Shown here in pieces: positions 34,758 through 43,826 of a stretch of DNA of 64,000 bases. Source of the DNA: Alphaproteobacteria bacterium. GTDB taxonomy: Bacteria > Pseudomonadota > Alphaproteobacteria > Caulobacterales > Hyphomonadaceae. The notes under the pieces were generated by a model. That model was not told the origin of the DNA and did not search any database. It worked only from the letters and a program-made list of their open reading frames with translations. The DNA is taken from positions 310,001 to 374,000 of the forward strand of contig JAAEZZ010000002.1 in the NCBI GenBank assembly GCA_018222605.1, in the 5' to 3' direction. A program made the position numbers and the translations under genes. The stretch's first letter is position 1. Each line of letters opens with the position of its first letter.

Positions 34758-37606
34758 CATCGCTTGGCCCCTTCCTGCTCGGCGCGCCCTGGGCGCTGGC
34801 CGCCCTGATCGCCTTGCCGGTGATCTGGTGGGTGCTGCGCGCAACGCCGCCTGCCCCGAAAGATATCGAGCTGCCTTCGCTTCGCCTGCTGGATGGTGTC
34901 GAGCCGCGCGAGGAAACCCCGGCGCGCACGCCCTGGTGGGTCTGGCTGATCCGTACACTGGCGGTCGCCGCAGCGATCATCGGCCTGTCGCAGCCCGTCT
35001 ATGCGCCCGGTGCGCGCATGGAAACCGCAGAAGGCACGGGCAGCCTCCTGATTGTTGTCGACAATGGCTGGGCCTCTGCGCCGCGCTGGCCGGAACTGAT
35101 CAATGCCGCAAGCGCCACGCTGGACACTGGAAGCCGCGATGCGCCGGTCCACCTGCTGCTCACCGCGCCGCAGCAATTCAATCCGGACCCGGCCGAACGC
35201 GTTTCCCGCGCAGACATGGACAAGCGCCTGTCTTCCCTGCGCCCGCAGGCCTGGGCACCGGATCGTCAGGATGCGCTGAAGCGCCTGAAAGACTCCGGCT
35301 TCAAACCCGACCGTATCTTCTGGGCCAGTGACGGCCTGGAAAGCGATGGCGGACAGGCCTTTGCGACAGAGCTGGCCAATATGGCGCCACTGACCGTCTT
35401 TGCTGGGCCGCCACCCGGCGTCGCGGTGATTTCCAGCATCCGCGCACAGACCGATTCCGTCTCCGTCACAGCTCGTCGCGCGTCCCCTCGCGGGGACTCT
35501 ACAGGCTTTGTCTCCGCGCTCACGCTGGATGGTTCAGCGCTCGCAACGGCTCCGCTCAGCTTTGCGGATGGCGAGACTGAGGCCGTTGCAGAGTTCAAGA
35601 TTCCAGCCGCAGCCCTCGCCCGCATTTCCCGCTTCAACGTGACTGGCCAGCAGGGCGCAGGCACCGTCTGGCTCTGGGATTCGTCTGATCGCTCCCGCCG
35701 GGTCGGCCTTGTCGATGCGGGCAGCGCGTCTCAGCCGCTCTTGTCTGATATGCATTATATCCGCAAGGCGCTGGAGCCTTTTGCGACGATCTCCGAAGGC
35801 TCGATCGAAAACCTCGTTGCGGCCTCTCCCGATGCGATCATCATGAGCGATATCGGCCAGGTCCTGCCGCATGATGCAGAGCTGCTGCACAAATGGGTCG
35901 AAGATGGCGGCGCGCTGATCCGCTTTGCCGGCCCGCGCCTTGCCGCGCAGGGTGATGACCTTCTGCCCGTTGCGCTGCGTCGCTCATCCCGCGCGCTGGG
36001 TGGCGCGCTCGCCTGGGACGAACCGCAGGCCATGGCCCCCTTCCCGGAGGCGTCTCCCTTTGCAGGCCTGAAAGTGCCGCCGGAAGTTCGCATCCGCCAG
36101 CAGGTTCTCGCCCGTCCGGGGCCGGAGCTTGCCTCCAAGACCTGGGCGCGCCTCGCCGATGGCTCTCCCCTTGTCACTGCAGACCAGCGCGGCAAGGGCA
36201 CGCTGATCCTGTTCCACATCACCGCCGGGCCGGACTGGGCAGACCTTGCCTATTCCGGAACCTTCTCTCAGATGCTGCGTCGCTCGATTGCCGCGGGCCG
36301 GGGCGAGGCCGTCAATGATGCCGAGGGGTCCTACACGCCGACGCTGACGCTGGATGGCTATGGCCGCCTGTCTGCCGCCGGGCCGAATGCCGCGCCGATG
36401 AAGGCTGCAGATTTTGGCACGGTCAACCCCTCCGAAGCGCATCCGCCGGGGTTGTATCAGGGCCCTGCAGGAACCCGCGCACTGAATGCCGGCGCGGGAG
36501 AGCGCCCTGCCCTGATCGTGAACTGGCCGGTCTCTGCCCGCCTGCTGGGCGATGCCGAGGCGCGGTCCCTGCGCCTTGCCGGACCGCTGCTGGGCTTTGC
36601 CGCGCTGTTGCTGGCGCTGGACCTGTTCATCGCGCTTTCCGTGTCAGGACGGCTTCCCCGCTTTGGCCGAAAGGCCGCGAGCGCGGGCGTTCTGCTGGCC
36701 GCAGGCTTTCTCGTGCTCACCGCGCCGCAACAGGCAGACGCGCAGGCCATTCAATATGAATTGATGCCGGACGGCACCTATCGCCGGATCACCATGGACT
36801 CTCGCACCATTCGCCTGCCCAACACGCCCGGCACCACGCAAAAGGAAATCAATGCCGCGCTGGACATGCGCCTCGCCTATGTCGAAACGCCTGACCGCGC
36901 GCTTAATGAGCGCACCCGCGCCGGCCTGTTCGGCCTGTCCAACATTCTTCGTCTACGGACCTCTGTTGAACCAGCAGAGCCGGACGGCGTGAATCTTGAG
37001 ACGGATTCGCTGGAACTCTATCCCCTTATCTATTTCAACATACCGGACTCCATGCCGCCCCTGTCAGAGGCTGCCATCACCAATCTGAACACCTATCTGC
37101 GCTCTGGCGGCGCGCTGGTGATTGATACGCGCGCTGGCGGAACGATTGGCACAGAGACGGATGTGACACGGCTTGAAACCCTGCTCGAAGGGCTCGACGC
37201 GCCGCCGCTTCAGCCGGTGGCCGAAAACCATGTCCTGACGCGCAGCTTCTACCTGCTCGACGATTTCCCCGGCCGCTATGCCCATCGCCGCCTCTGGATC
37301 GAACAGGCTGGCGATGCCTCCGCGCCGCGCGGTGATGGCGTCTCCCGCCTCTTTATCGGCGATGCGGACTGGGCGTCCGCCTGGGCCATTGATGAGCGTG
37401 GGCGGGATCTTTACTCCGTAGACGGCGGTGAGCAGCAGCGGGAAATGTCGCGCCGGTTTGGCGTCAATCTCGTCATGTATGTGCTGACCGGAAACTACAA
37501 GGATGATCAGGTTCACCTGCCTGCCCTGCTGGAACGGCTGGGCGAAGGCGAGGAAGAGACCGGGCCGGATGCGCCGACCAATATCTTTGATGGGGAACCG
37601 CAATGA
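34754..37606 (+). CDS. BatA-like N-terminus fused to DUF4159 C-terminus
   Basis: 950 residues. N-terminus has the BatA/aerotolerance-type pair of helices (about 8-25 and 60-82) with LPSLRLLDG between. A long periplasmic-like middle follows (about 85-610), a helix near 615-640 and a further helix near 650-672 precede the C-terminal DUF4159 domain (about 680-930), recognised by ELYPLIYFNIPDSMPPLSE, GGALVIDTRAG and RSFYLLDDFPGRY. It is membrane-anchored with two large soluble parts. Start overlaps the DUF58 stop and its own stop overlaps the next start, so all three are coupled. Confidence 0.85.
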   Translation: MTSLGPFLLGAPWALAALIALPVIWWVLRATPPAPKDIELPSLRLLDGVEPREETPARTPWWVWLIRTLAVAAAIIGLSQPVYAPGARMETAEGTGSLLIVVDNGWASAPRWPELINAASATLDTGSRDAPVHLLLTAPQQFNPDPAERVSRADMDKRLSSLRPQAWAPDRQDALKRLKDSGFKPDRIFWASDGLESDGGQAFATELANMAPLTVFAGPPPGVAVISSIRAQTDSVSVTARRASPRGDSTGFVSALTLDGSALATAPLSFADGETEAVAEFKIPAAALARISRFNVTGQQGAGTVWLWDSSDRSRRVGLVDAGSASQPLLSDMHYIRKALEPFATISEGSIENLVAASPDAIIMSDIGQVLPHDAELLHKWVEDGGALIRFAGPRLAAQGDDLLPVALRRSSRALGGALAWDEPQAMAPFPEASPFAGLKVPPEVRIRQQVLARPGPELASKTWARLADGSPLVTADQRGKGTLILFHITAGPDWADLAYSGTFSQMLRRSIAAGRGEAVNDAEGSYTPTLTLDGYGRLSAAGPNAAPMKAADFGTVNPSEAHPPGLYQGPAGTRALNAGAGERPALIVNWPVSARLLGDAEARSLRLAGPLLGFAALLLALDLFIALSVSGRLPRFGRKAASAGVLLAAGFLVLTAPQQADAQAIQYELMPDGTYRRITMDSRTIRLPNTPGTTQKEINAALDMRLAYVETPDRALNERTRAGLFGLSNILRLRTSVEPAEPDGVNLETDSLELYPLIYFNIPDSMPPLSEAAITNLNTYLRSGGALVIDTRAGGTIGTETDVTRLETLLEGLDAPPLQPVAENHVLTRSFYLLDDFPGRYAHRRLWIEQAGDASAPRGDGVSRLFIGDADWASAWAIDERGRDLYSVDGGEQQREMSRRFGVNLVMYVLTGNYKDDQVHLPALLERLGEGEEETGPDAPTNIFDGEPQ

Positions 37607-39642
37607 TTGATGCGACCCGTCTGGGCTTTGACCCCTTCCTCGGCTGGCCGGTCCTGTGGATCGTCGTGGCGCTCGCTGCGCTGGCCTGGCTCGGCTATCT
37701 GTTCCTGCGCGGCAAGGCCTGGGCGACCAGAGGTCTGGCGCTGACGCTTCTGGCGGCGGCGCTGTCCAATCCATCTTTAGTGCAGGAAGAGCGCGAGCCC
37801 CTTCCCTCTGTCGCAGCGGTCATCCTGGACCGTTCCGAAAGCATGGAATTCGGCGACCGCGAAACCGCCGCCTCCGCCGCTTTCGCAAATCTCAAGGCGC
37901 AGCTGGATGCAGACCCGTCCCTTGAGGTGCGCGTGCTGGAGAGCGATCCCGGCGATGACGGCACACATCTCTATGGCGCGCTGGAAGGTCTGATGGCGGA
38001 TGTTCCGCGGGACCGGATTGCCGGGGCCATCTTCATTACCGATGGCCAGATCCATGACCTGCCCAAGCCGGAAGATGACGACCGCCACATCGGCCCGCTT
38101 CATGGCCTGATCGTCGGCGACCCAAATCGCGGCGACCGCCGAGTGACGATTGTAGACGCGCCGGATTTCGGCATCGTCGGCGAGACCGCAAATCTGGTGA
38201 TCCGCGTCGATGACCCCGAAGGCGACGATGTGGATGTCACCGTTTCCGTGAATGGCGAAATGACGGAGAGACTGCGCATCACACCGGGCGAGAATACCAG
38301 CCTGCCGATTGAGATTGAGCGGCGCGGCGAGAATGTAATCGTCGTCGAGACTCCGCCTGGACGTCAGGAGCTGACGCTGGCGAACAATCGCACGGCGACG
38401 ACGCTTTCCGGTGTGCGAGACCGTTTGCGCGTCCTGCTGGTGACCGGCAAACCGAACCAGGCTGGCCGGGTCTGGCGGGATCTGCTCAAGTCAGATCCGT
38501 CTGTCGATCTGGTCCACTTCACCATTCTGCGCCCGCCTTACAAGACCGATTACACGCCGACGGAAGAACTCGCGCTGATCGCTTTCCCGACCGAGGAATT
38601 GTTCGAGGACAAGCTGAAGGAATTCGACCTCATCATCTTCGACCAGTATGAGCGGCGCGGTGTGATCACCCAGTCTTACCTGGCCAATATGGCGCGTTAT
38701 GTGGCCGATGGCGGCGCGCTGCTGATTGCGGCGGGCGAGCCGTTTGCCGGGCCGGGCAGTCTGGCGCGCTCTCCGCTGGCATCTGTTCTTCCGGCCGCGC
38801 CGACGGGGAATGTCTATACCGGCAATTTCACGCCCGAGCTGACCGAAGCGGGCAAGCGCCACACAGTGACCTTGCCGCTGGAAGGACGCAAATGGGGCGG
38901 CTGGATGCGCTATATCGAGGCCACGGCCAAGGCGGGTGATGTTCTGATGAGCGGGCCGGAGGGCAAGCCGCTGCTCATTGTGGACCGCGTCGACAAGGGC
39001 CGGGTTGGCATGCTGATGTCAGACCAGATCTGGCTGTGGGCGCGCGGGCATGATGGCGGCGGTCCGTTTGCGGAGCTGATCCGCCGGGTTGTTCACTGGA
39101 TGATGAAAGAGCCCGAATTGGAGGAGCGCAAGCTGAGCCTTGTGGCCGAGGGCGACACGGCGCGCGTGGAGCTGCGCACCCTGCTGGATACCGCGCCGCC
39201 GCTGACCATCGAGACGCCGGAAGGCAGCCTGATGGAGCCGGAATGGCGTGAGCAGGCCCCGGGCCAGTTCGTGGCCGAAGCGCCGATTGACCAGCTGGGC
39301 CTTTACCGCGCCGAGGCGGGCGGCCTGGAGGCTGTGGCGCTGAACGGACCGGCCAATCCGAAGGAATATGCCGATCTTCAGTCCACGACCGAGGTGCTGG
39401 CGCCGCTGGCGCGCGAGACGGGCGGCAATGTCTTCCGCCTGAATGAGGCCGGCACGAATCTGCCGGACATTCGCCGCGTGGGAAATCGCGGCACGGCCTC
39501 TGGCGGCACCTGGCTGGGCCTGAGGGAGCGCGGCGCTTATGCGGTACGGTCTTCCTCCAGCCAGCCTTTGCTGCCGGGAATTCTGGCGGCGATCGGCCTG
39601 GTGGCGCTGTTGCTGCTGGCCTGGCGGCGCGAGGGGAAATAG
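37603..39642 (+). CDS. VWA-like membrane protein closing the moxR operon
   Basis: 679 residues, membrane-anchored by two N-terminal helices (about 12-30 and 37-55) and a C-terminal one (about 655-675). A von Willebrand A-like strand AAVILDRSESMEFGD (about 68-82) carries a degenerate MIDAS of DxSxS type. A class I glutamine-amidotransferase-like region follows (about 265-420: LRVLLVTGKPNQAG, DLIIFDQYERRGV, GGALLIAAGEPF). No catalytic Cys triad is evident. A MoxR partner by context. Coupled to the DUF4159 gene by an ATGA overlap. Confidence 0.82.
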   Translation: MIDATRLGFDPFLGWPVLWIVVALAALAWLGYLFLRGKAWATRGLALTLLAAALSNPSLVQEEREPLPSVAAVILDRSESMEFGDRETAASAAFANLKAQLDADPSLEVRVLESDPGDDGTHLYGALEGLMADVPRDRIAGAIFITDGQIHDLPKPEDDDRHIGPLHGLIVGDPNRGDRRVTIVDAPDFGIVGETANLVIRVDDPEGDDVDVTVSVNGEMTERLRITPGENTSLPIEIERRGENVIVVETPPGRQELTLANNRTATTLSGVRDRLRVLLVTGKPNQAGRVWRDLLKSDPSVDLVHFTILRPPYKTDYTPTEELALIAFPTEELFEDKLKEFDLIIFDQYERRGVITQSYLANMARYVADGGALLIAAGEPFAGPGSLARSPLASVLPAAPTGNVYTGNFTPELTEAGKRHTVTLPLEGRKWGGWMRYIEATAKAGDVLMSGPEGKPLLIVDRVDKGRVGMLMSDQIWLWARGHDGGGPFAELIRRVVHWMMKEPELEERKLSLVAEGDTARVELRTLLDTAPPLTIETPEGSLMEPEWREQAPGQFVAEAPIDQLGLYRAEAGGLEAVALNGPANPKEYADLQSTTEVLAPLARETGGNVFRLNEAGTNLPDIRRVGNRGTASGGTWLGLRERGAYAVRSSSSQPLLPGILAAIGLVALLLLAWRREGK

Positions 39643-39708
39643 CGCAGCACGCCCGGCCGGACCCCGCATGGGCGGGCCGGCAACAGGCGCTGAAATTTCA
39701 GGCAGGCC

Positions 39709-40374
39709 TCAGGATGTGTTGGCCGGCTCTGGCCAGTCAGACAGGGCGCGGCTGACAAAGCCCGGCAGGGATGTGGCGACAAGGCCCAGTTCCGGCCCGA
39801 GGCGGAAGGCGCTTTGCGCAGGCGGGCAGATCGGCCTTGGCTCCCCACCCTGTTTCAGTTTCTGAAGCTGGCGCGCGACGCGCTTTGCGGCGGCCTGCGG
39901 CTTTTTCAGCACACGGTGCAGCGCGATGATGTGCGCCAGCAAGGGCGCGGCGGGCACCGGACCGCTGGGCACGAGACGCCCGGCCCCCTGCCCGGCAAAC
40001 GCATCTTTCCAGTCTTCGACATAGGGCGTGCGCGCGCCGATCAGGCGCAGGCGGTATTCCGGCGGCGCGAGGGCGCGAAAGCTCTGCGTTACATCTTCTG
40101 CCCCATCTGGCAGGGCAGACTGACCCGAAACAGCCCCAAAACTATCCCGTTTCTGTCCCATGGCACAGGCGGGTAAATCCAGCCCCAGCGCCATCAGCAG
40201 GATCAGACGGCGGACGATCACTTCAATAGCTTTCAGCCGCCCGCGCACTTTGGCGCGCAGGCTTTTCGTCACGGTTTTGGGTTCCAGGTGAAGGTTCGCG
40301 TCCCCGCGCACGGAAAACAGCGCCTTGCGCGCCGCCTCCAACCCCTGCTCGATAAACCCGCTCAACTCACTCAT
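39709..40374 (-). CDS. Hypothetical protein, alpha-helical, unknown
   Basis: 221 residues with no clear signal peptide; one moderately hydrophobic helix near 52-70 (VIVRRLILLMALGLDLPA). Basic residues dominate the N-terminal third and the end is Pro- and Gly-rich. A central motif PPEYRLRLIGARTPYVEDWKDAFAG (read about 104-128) looks conserved-like, but I do not recognise a family. It converges with the moxR operon and is divergent from the AT-rich island gene, with codon use like the rest of the chromosome. Confidence 0.6.
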   Translation of the reverse strand: MSELSGFIEQGLEAARKALFSVRGDANLHLEPKTVTKSLRAKVRGRLKAIEVIVRRLILLMALGLDLPACAMGQKRDSFGAVSGQSALPDGAEDVTQSFRALAPPEYRLRLIGARTPYVEDWKDAFAGQGAGRLVPSGPVPAAPLLAHIIALHRVLKKPQAAAKRVARQLQKLKQGGEPRPICPPAQSAFRLGPELGLVATSLPGFVSRALSDWPEPANTS

Positions 40375-40432
40375 GCCGCAGAGTCTATGAGCGCGGGTTT
40401 TCAGACGGATTGGGCGATGCGCATATTCAAAT

Positions 40433-40480
40433 TAGGCTATATAATCTACTCATGAACGAATCACAGGGAATAGGCTATAT
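40433..40480. repeat. 10-base direct repeat TAGGCTATAT spanning the island gene start
   Basis: Exact copies at 40,433-40,442 and 40,471-40,480, 38 bases apart. The first overlaps the -10-like TATAAT, the second lies in codons 7-10 of the gene. A repeat straddling a promoter and start is a plausible operator pair, though the second copy also encodes protein. Confidence 0.4.
40440..40445 (+). promoter_or_regulatory. TATAAT -10 element six bases before the start codon
   Basis: A consensus -10 at 40,440-40,445 lies six bases before the ATG at 40,452, placing the transcription start at or next to the A of ATG and predicting a leaderless mRNA. There is no Shine-Dalgarno sequence, which agrees. No good -35 is seen. 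Confidence 0.5.
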
Positions 40481-41999
40481 TGGCGAGAACGCATTTGCAG
40501 ACTTCTGCACGCGTGAAGGTCTACACTGGTCAAAACCAGAGCCAGATACGACCGGGAAAGACTTCATCGTAGAGTGGCCTCACGAGTCAGATTATACTCT
40601 TGATACGAGGCCTCTGAAGTATCGTTGCTATTGCCAAGTTAAGACGACAACTGTTGACAGCAAATCGGTCAAAGTAAAGCTCAGCGCACTTGAATGGCTT
40701 GTAAAAGATTTTCTGCCGACATTTGTTATCACGCCCGTCTTAGATCGTAATAAGAAATTTGAGCACTTCGTGGGTTTTCATATTTCATCTGAACTTCTCT
40801 CGAGATCACTTAAGAAGCTGCGCAAAGCTGATTATGAGAACAAAGACCCCAACAAATCTTGGATGACGCTCAGCCTTTCAAAAGGAAAAGTATTACGCAC
40901 AGATAAAGATATGCGAACCTACTTAGAAAGCTGCATAGGCCCGAGCTTGAGTGATTACATTCAGCACAAAGAGGAACAACTCAGAACACTGGGGTATGAT
41001 GATGAGGGACCGGAATTCCAAGTAACGTTCACTATGGAAGACCCCCGTGAGTTTGTTGAGTGCCTTATGGGCGAAAGAACCCTACAGGCTGAGTTCAGTG
41101 AAGCCCAAAGGACAAGGTTCGGCATCAAGGCCAAGGACGCATTCTATTCCAACCTTGCGGGCAAAGGAAAACTCTCGGTCTTAGCAGAGTACGATCAGAC
41201 GCTTCACTTACACACCGTAAATGAAAACCATGATCGCATATCATCCATCAGCCTACCCGCGAAAAGAGTAGCTCTACCAGACATACCGCCGAAATACTGG
41301 AGAGCAGAAGCAAATAATGGACTTATAAAACTTACAATATCGACATCAAGTTGCGAGATAACACTCCTAAATAATTCTCTGAACACCGATTCATTTGAAT
41401 TAGAGGATATTATCCGTTCCCTGTCATTCTGGAATGATTTCTTACGAGGCAGAAAACTGGAGATGGTATTTGAGGGGAGTAGTGTTTCCCAATACCTAGA
41501 AATAAACGATGATCAAGGTGCCGAGTTCAATTGGCTAACAAATGCAATAGACTTGGCAGAAAAAGCAAAGCTGATCCTAGACTATTGCGAGGTAAAAAAT
41601 GCAAAAGTTAGATTCCAGGAATTATTCAATAGGCGTTTAGACATATTGAAGGCAGCCCAATATATAGACGCAAAATCACTTTGCGATCTCAACTTTATTC
41701 TGCACATTCCTAGTGCCGGTTTGAACAGTACATTTAAAGAGCTATCTGAGAACAGCACAATCCTGGTAACGTTACCAGCCATTATTGGGAACATCGTTGT
41801 GTGTTTTGGCATTGCGTACACAACACATATTGAACAGCAGGAGGATGGCATTAAACTCACGCCAAAAAGTAGGTTTCCTATAGGGGGAAAAGCTCTTTCT
41901 ACCGACAATTCTCGCGAAGAGTACGATATATTCGCAGAGGATCTTTATAATAAGATCATGCCCACCAAAATCCTCAAGACCCCCTTTGGAACTCCCTAA
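40452..41999 (+). CDS. AT-rich island gene: DUF4365/PD-(D/E)xK-like N-terminus, unknown C-terminus
   Basis: 515 residues. The N-terminus fits a DUF4365-type nuclease fold: E12 (GE), D37 in GKDF, and Q62-x-K64 in CQVKTT, in the order E...D...QxK of PD-(D/E)xK enzymes. The remaining 400 residues are mixed alpha/beta, with no recognised domain. Base composition is unlike its surroundings: sampled 60-base lines run about 35-53% GC, against about 73% in a sampled line just upstream. The stop overlaps the convergent nitroreductase stop by four bases. No integrase, transposase or tRNA lies beside it. A defence or DNA-processing role is possible but inferred only from the nuclease-like motif and isolated foreign composition. 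Confidence 0.75.
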   Translation: MNESQGIGYIGENAFADFCTREGLHWSKPEPDTTGKDFIVEWPHESDYTLDTRPLKYRCYCQVKTTTVDSKSVKVKLSALEWLVKDFLPTFVITPVLDRNKKFEHFVGFHISSELLSRSLKKLRKADYENKDPNKSWMTLSLSKGKVLRTDKDMRTYLESCIGPSLSDYIQHKEEQLRTLGYDDEGPEFQVTFTMEDPREFVECLMGERTLQAEFSEAQRTRFGIKAKDAFYSNLAGKGKLSVLAEYDQTLHLHTVNENHDRISSISLPAKRVALPDIPPKYWRAEANNGLIKLTISTSSCEITLLNNSLNTDSFELEDIIRSLSFWNDFLRGRKLEMVFEGSSVSQYLEINDDQGAEFNWLTNAIDLAEKAKLILDYCEVKNAKVRFQELFNRRLDILKAAQYIDAKSLCDLNFILHIPSAGLNSTFKELSENSTILVTLPAIIGNIVVCFGIAYTTHIEQQEDGIKLTPKSRFPIGGKALSTDNSREEYDIFAEDLYNKIMPTKILKTPFGTP

Positions 42000-42667
42000 A
42001 ACCCCCGGAACACAGCTGCTTCGTCTACGGATTTTCTTTTTGAGACCACGGCATTGGCGGGGAAGCTGTCGTCGGGCCAGCCCATGGCGATGCAGGTCTG
42101 GATCACCTGATCCTCCGGGATGCCCGCATGTTCGCGCACGACGGGGCTTTGCATGATGCCCTGAGAATTGATCACACAGCCGAGCCCGCGCGACCAGGCC
42201 GTGTTGACAATGCAATTGACAACGCCGCCACAATCAAAGGGCGGAATATCCCCGCCGGCCAGCGCCTTGTCATAGGTGATGACGATGGAGACCGGGGCGT
42301 CAAACTGGCGGAAGCCGCGCAGCACCCAGTCCGTGCGTTTCTCCTTGTCGTGACGTTCTATGCCCATCGCCTCGAACAGCTGCACGGCAATCTCAATCTG
42401 GCGCTGGCGGTGCACGCCCTCATAGGCCGGGCCCATGCGAAATTCGCGGCTGTCGGGCACGCCGGCCACGTTCCGCTCCACATTCCCTTCGCGGATCTTG
42501 TCCAGCACGTCGCCCGCGACAACGTAGAAATTCCAGGGCTGGGAATTCAGCGAGGTGGGCGCGCGCATGGCCAGCTCCAGAATCTCGCGGATCAGCTGTT
42601 TCGGGACAGGCTTGTCCAGATAGCCGCGAATGCTGCGCCGTGTCTTGATGACTTCATCATATTCCAT
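41996..42667 (-). CDS. Nitroreductase family flavoprotein
   Basis: 223-residue FMN enzyme of the nitroreductase fold. Typical signs: RRSIRGYLDKPVPKQLIREI (about 9-28), APTSLNSQPWNFYVV (about 34-48) with the Arg/Ser/Asn that bind FMN phosphate, and GLGCVINSQGIMQSP (about 165-179). It uses NAD(P)H to reduce nitroaromatics or quinones; the natural substrate is unknown. The ATG at 42,667 gives the family N-terminus; the frame continues upstream without homology. Converges with the island gene. Confidence 0.92.
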   Translation of the reverse strand: MEYDEVIKTRRSIRGYLDKPVPKQLIREILELAMRAPTSLNSQPWNFYVVAGDVLDKIREGNVERNVAGVPDSREFRMGPAYEGVHRQRQIEIAVQLFEAMGIERHDKEKRTDWVLRGFRQFDAPVSIVITYDKALAGGDIPPFDCGGVVNCIVNTAWSRGLGCVINSQGIMQSPVVREHAGIPEDQVIQTCIAMGWPDDSFPANAVVSKRKSVDEAAVFRGF

Positions 42668-42851
42668 GGGGTGGGCCCTTCCCTGCTGTATTATCTTGTT
42701 ATCCGCGCATTGCGCTTGCGGCGCCACGATAGCCCCCTGCCCCAGCGTCACAAAAGCGGTTTTGGCAAGGGGGCATTTTTCCGGCTGCATTCTGCGCGGC
42801 GCGCGCTAGACTGGCCGCCGATCACGGGACGATCCAAGGGAGGGATTCACG

Positions 42852-43253
42852 ATGACAGCCATGGCAGCCGCAACACTCTATGTGGGCCTGTTCGCCCTGT
42901 TGATGCTGGTTCTGAAGGCCAATGTCGCCCGCGTGCGGGCGAAGGAAAAGGTGATGTTCGGCGATGGCGACAATGACGCCATGCTGCGCGCCATCCGCGT
43001 GCAGGGCAATGCGGTGGAAGATGTGCCCATCGTGCTGATCGGCCTGGTGGCGCTGGGCGCGATGGCCGCGCCGGTGTGGACGGTGCACGCGCTGGGCGCG
43101 GCGTTCCTGCTGGGGCGGATTCTGCACGCGGTGGGGCTGGGCGGCTCTTCCGGGGGCAGCCCGGGGCGGATGGTCGGCACGCTGCTCAGCCTGGTGGTAC
43201 TGCTGCTGACGGCGGGCATCTGCGTCGGCATGGCGGTGGCGCAGGTGATCTAG
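42852..43253 (+). CDS. MAPEG family membrane protein
   Basis: 133 residues with four hydrophobic helices, as in MAPEG (membrane-associated proteins in eicosanoid and glutathione metabolism). Signature LRAIRVQGNAVEDVPIVLI (about 45-63) carries the Arg/Asn/Glu set; then FLLGRILHAVGL. Bacterial members are thought to be glutathione transferase-like or peroxidase-like. GGGAGGG lies just before the ATG. No operon partner is evident. Confidence 0.9.
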   Translation: MTAMAAATLYVGLFALLMLVLKANVARVRAKEKVMFGDGDNDAMLRAIRVQGNAVEDVPIVLIGLVALGAMAAPVWTVHALGAAFLLGRILHAVGLGGSSGGSPGRMVGTLLSLVVLLLTAGICVGMAVAQVI

Positions 43254-43269
43254 GGCGCGCGAAGCGGCC

Positions 43270-43761
43270 CTAGAGCGCGGTGACGAGGCCGGAGAGCTGG
43301 CTGGCATCCCCGGCGAGGCTTTTGACCATGACACGCGCCTGGTCCTGCGGGCCGGGAAAGGTCAATTGGTGCTTAGGGGTGACGGTGAAGCCGATCTCGG
43401 TGAAATAGCTGGGCGCGCCGATCAGGATGGCGGCGGGCCAGCCGGCGGCCTTGCCGGCCTCCAGGGCGGCGGCGGTGACGGCCTGGCCCAGGCGGCTGCC
43501 CCGATGGCTGGGCGCAACGGCGACCGGGCCGTAGAACAGCGCGCGGTCAGCGGCCTTGCCCACTTTCAGCGGCCAGACCCGGCAAACGGCAATCACCTTG
43601 CCCTCCAGCACGGCCACGCGGTTGATCTCTGGCAGGGAGCGCGAATATTCGCGCAGGCGCTCTGCCGTCTTGGCAAAGTGACCAGGACCAAAGGTGCGGT
43701 CGAACAGGTCTTCGATCGCTTCGGCGTGCAGTTCGGGTGTTTCAGGGACAATCTGGGGCAT
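43270..43761 (-). CDS. GNAT family N-acetyltransferase
   Basis: 163 residues of the GNAT fold. The acetyl-CoA-binding motif A is seen as YGPVAVAPSHRGSRLGQAVT (about 77-96), with the R/Q-x-x-G-x-G/A loop reading HRGSRLG. A C-terminal strand FTEIGFTVTPKHQLTFPGP resembles YhbS-type acetyltransferases that end with a 'GF' turn. Substrate not readable. Its stop lies 16 bases from the convergent MAPEG stop. Confidence 0.88.
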   Translation of the reverse strand: MPQIVPETPELHAEAIEDLFDRTFGPGHFAKTAERLREYSRSLPEINRVAVLEGKVIAVCRVWPLKVGKAADRALFYGPVAVAPSHRGSRLGQAVTAAALEAGKAAGWPAAILIGAPSYFTEIGFTVTPKHQLTFPGPQDQARVMVKSLAGDASQLSGLVTAL

Positions 43762-43826
43762 GGCGAGCGCGTTTAGGGCGCATTGGCCTGCTGTTCAAGC
43801 AACAGTTTCCTGAAGGCTGCTATGCA

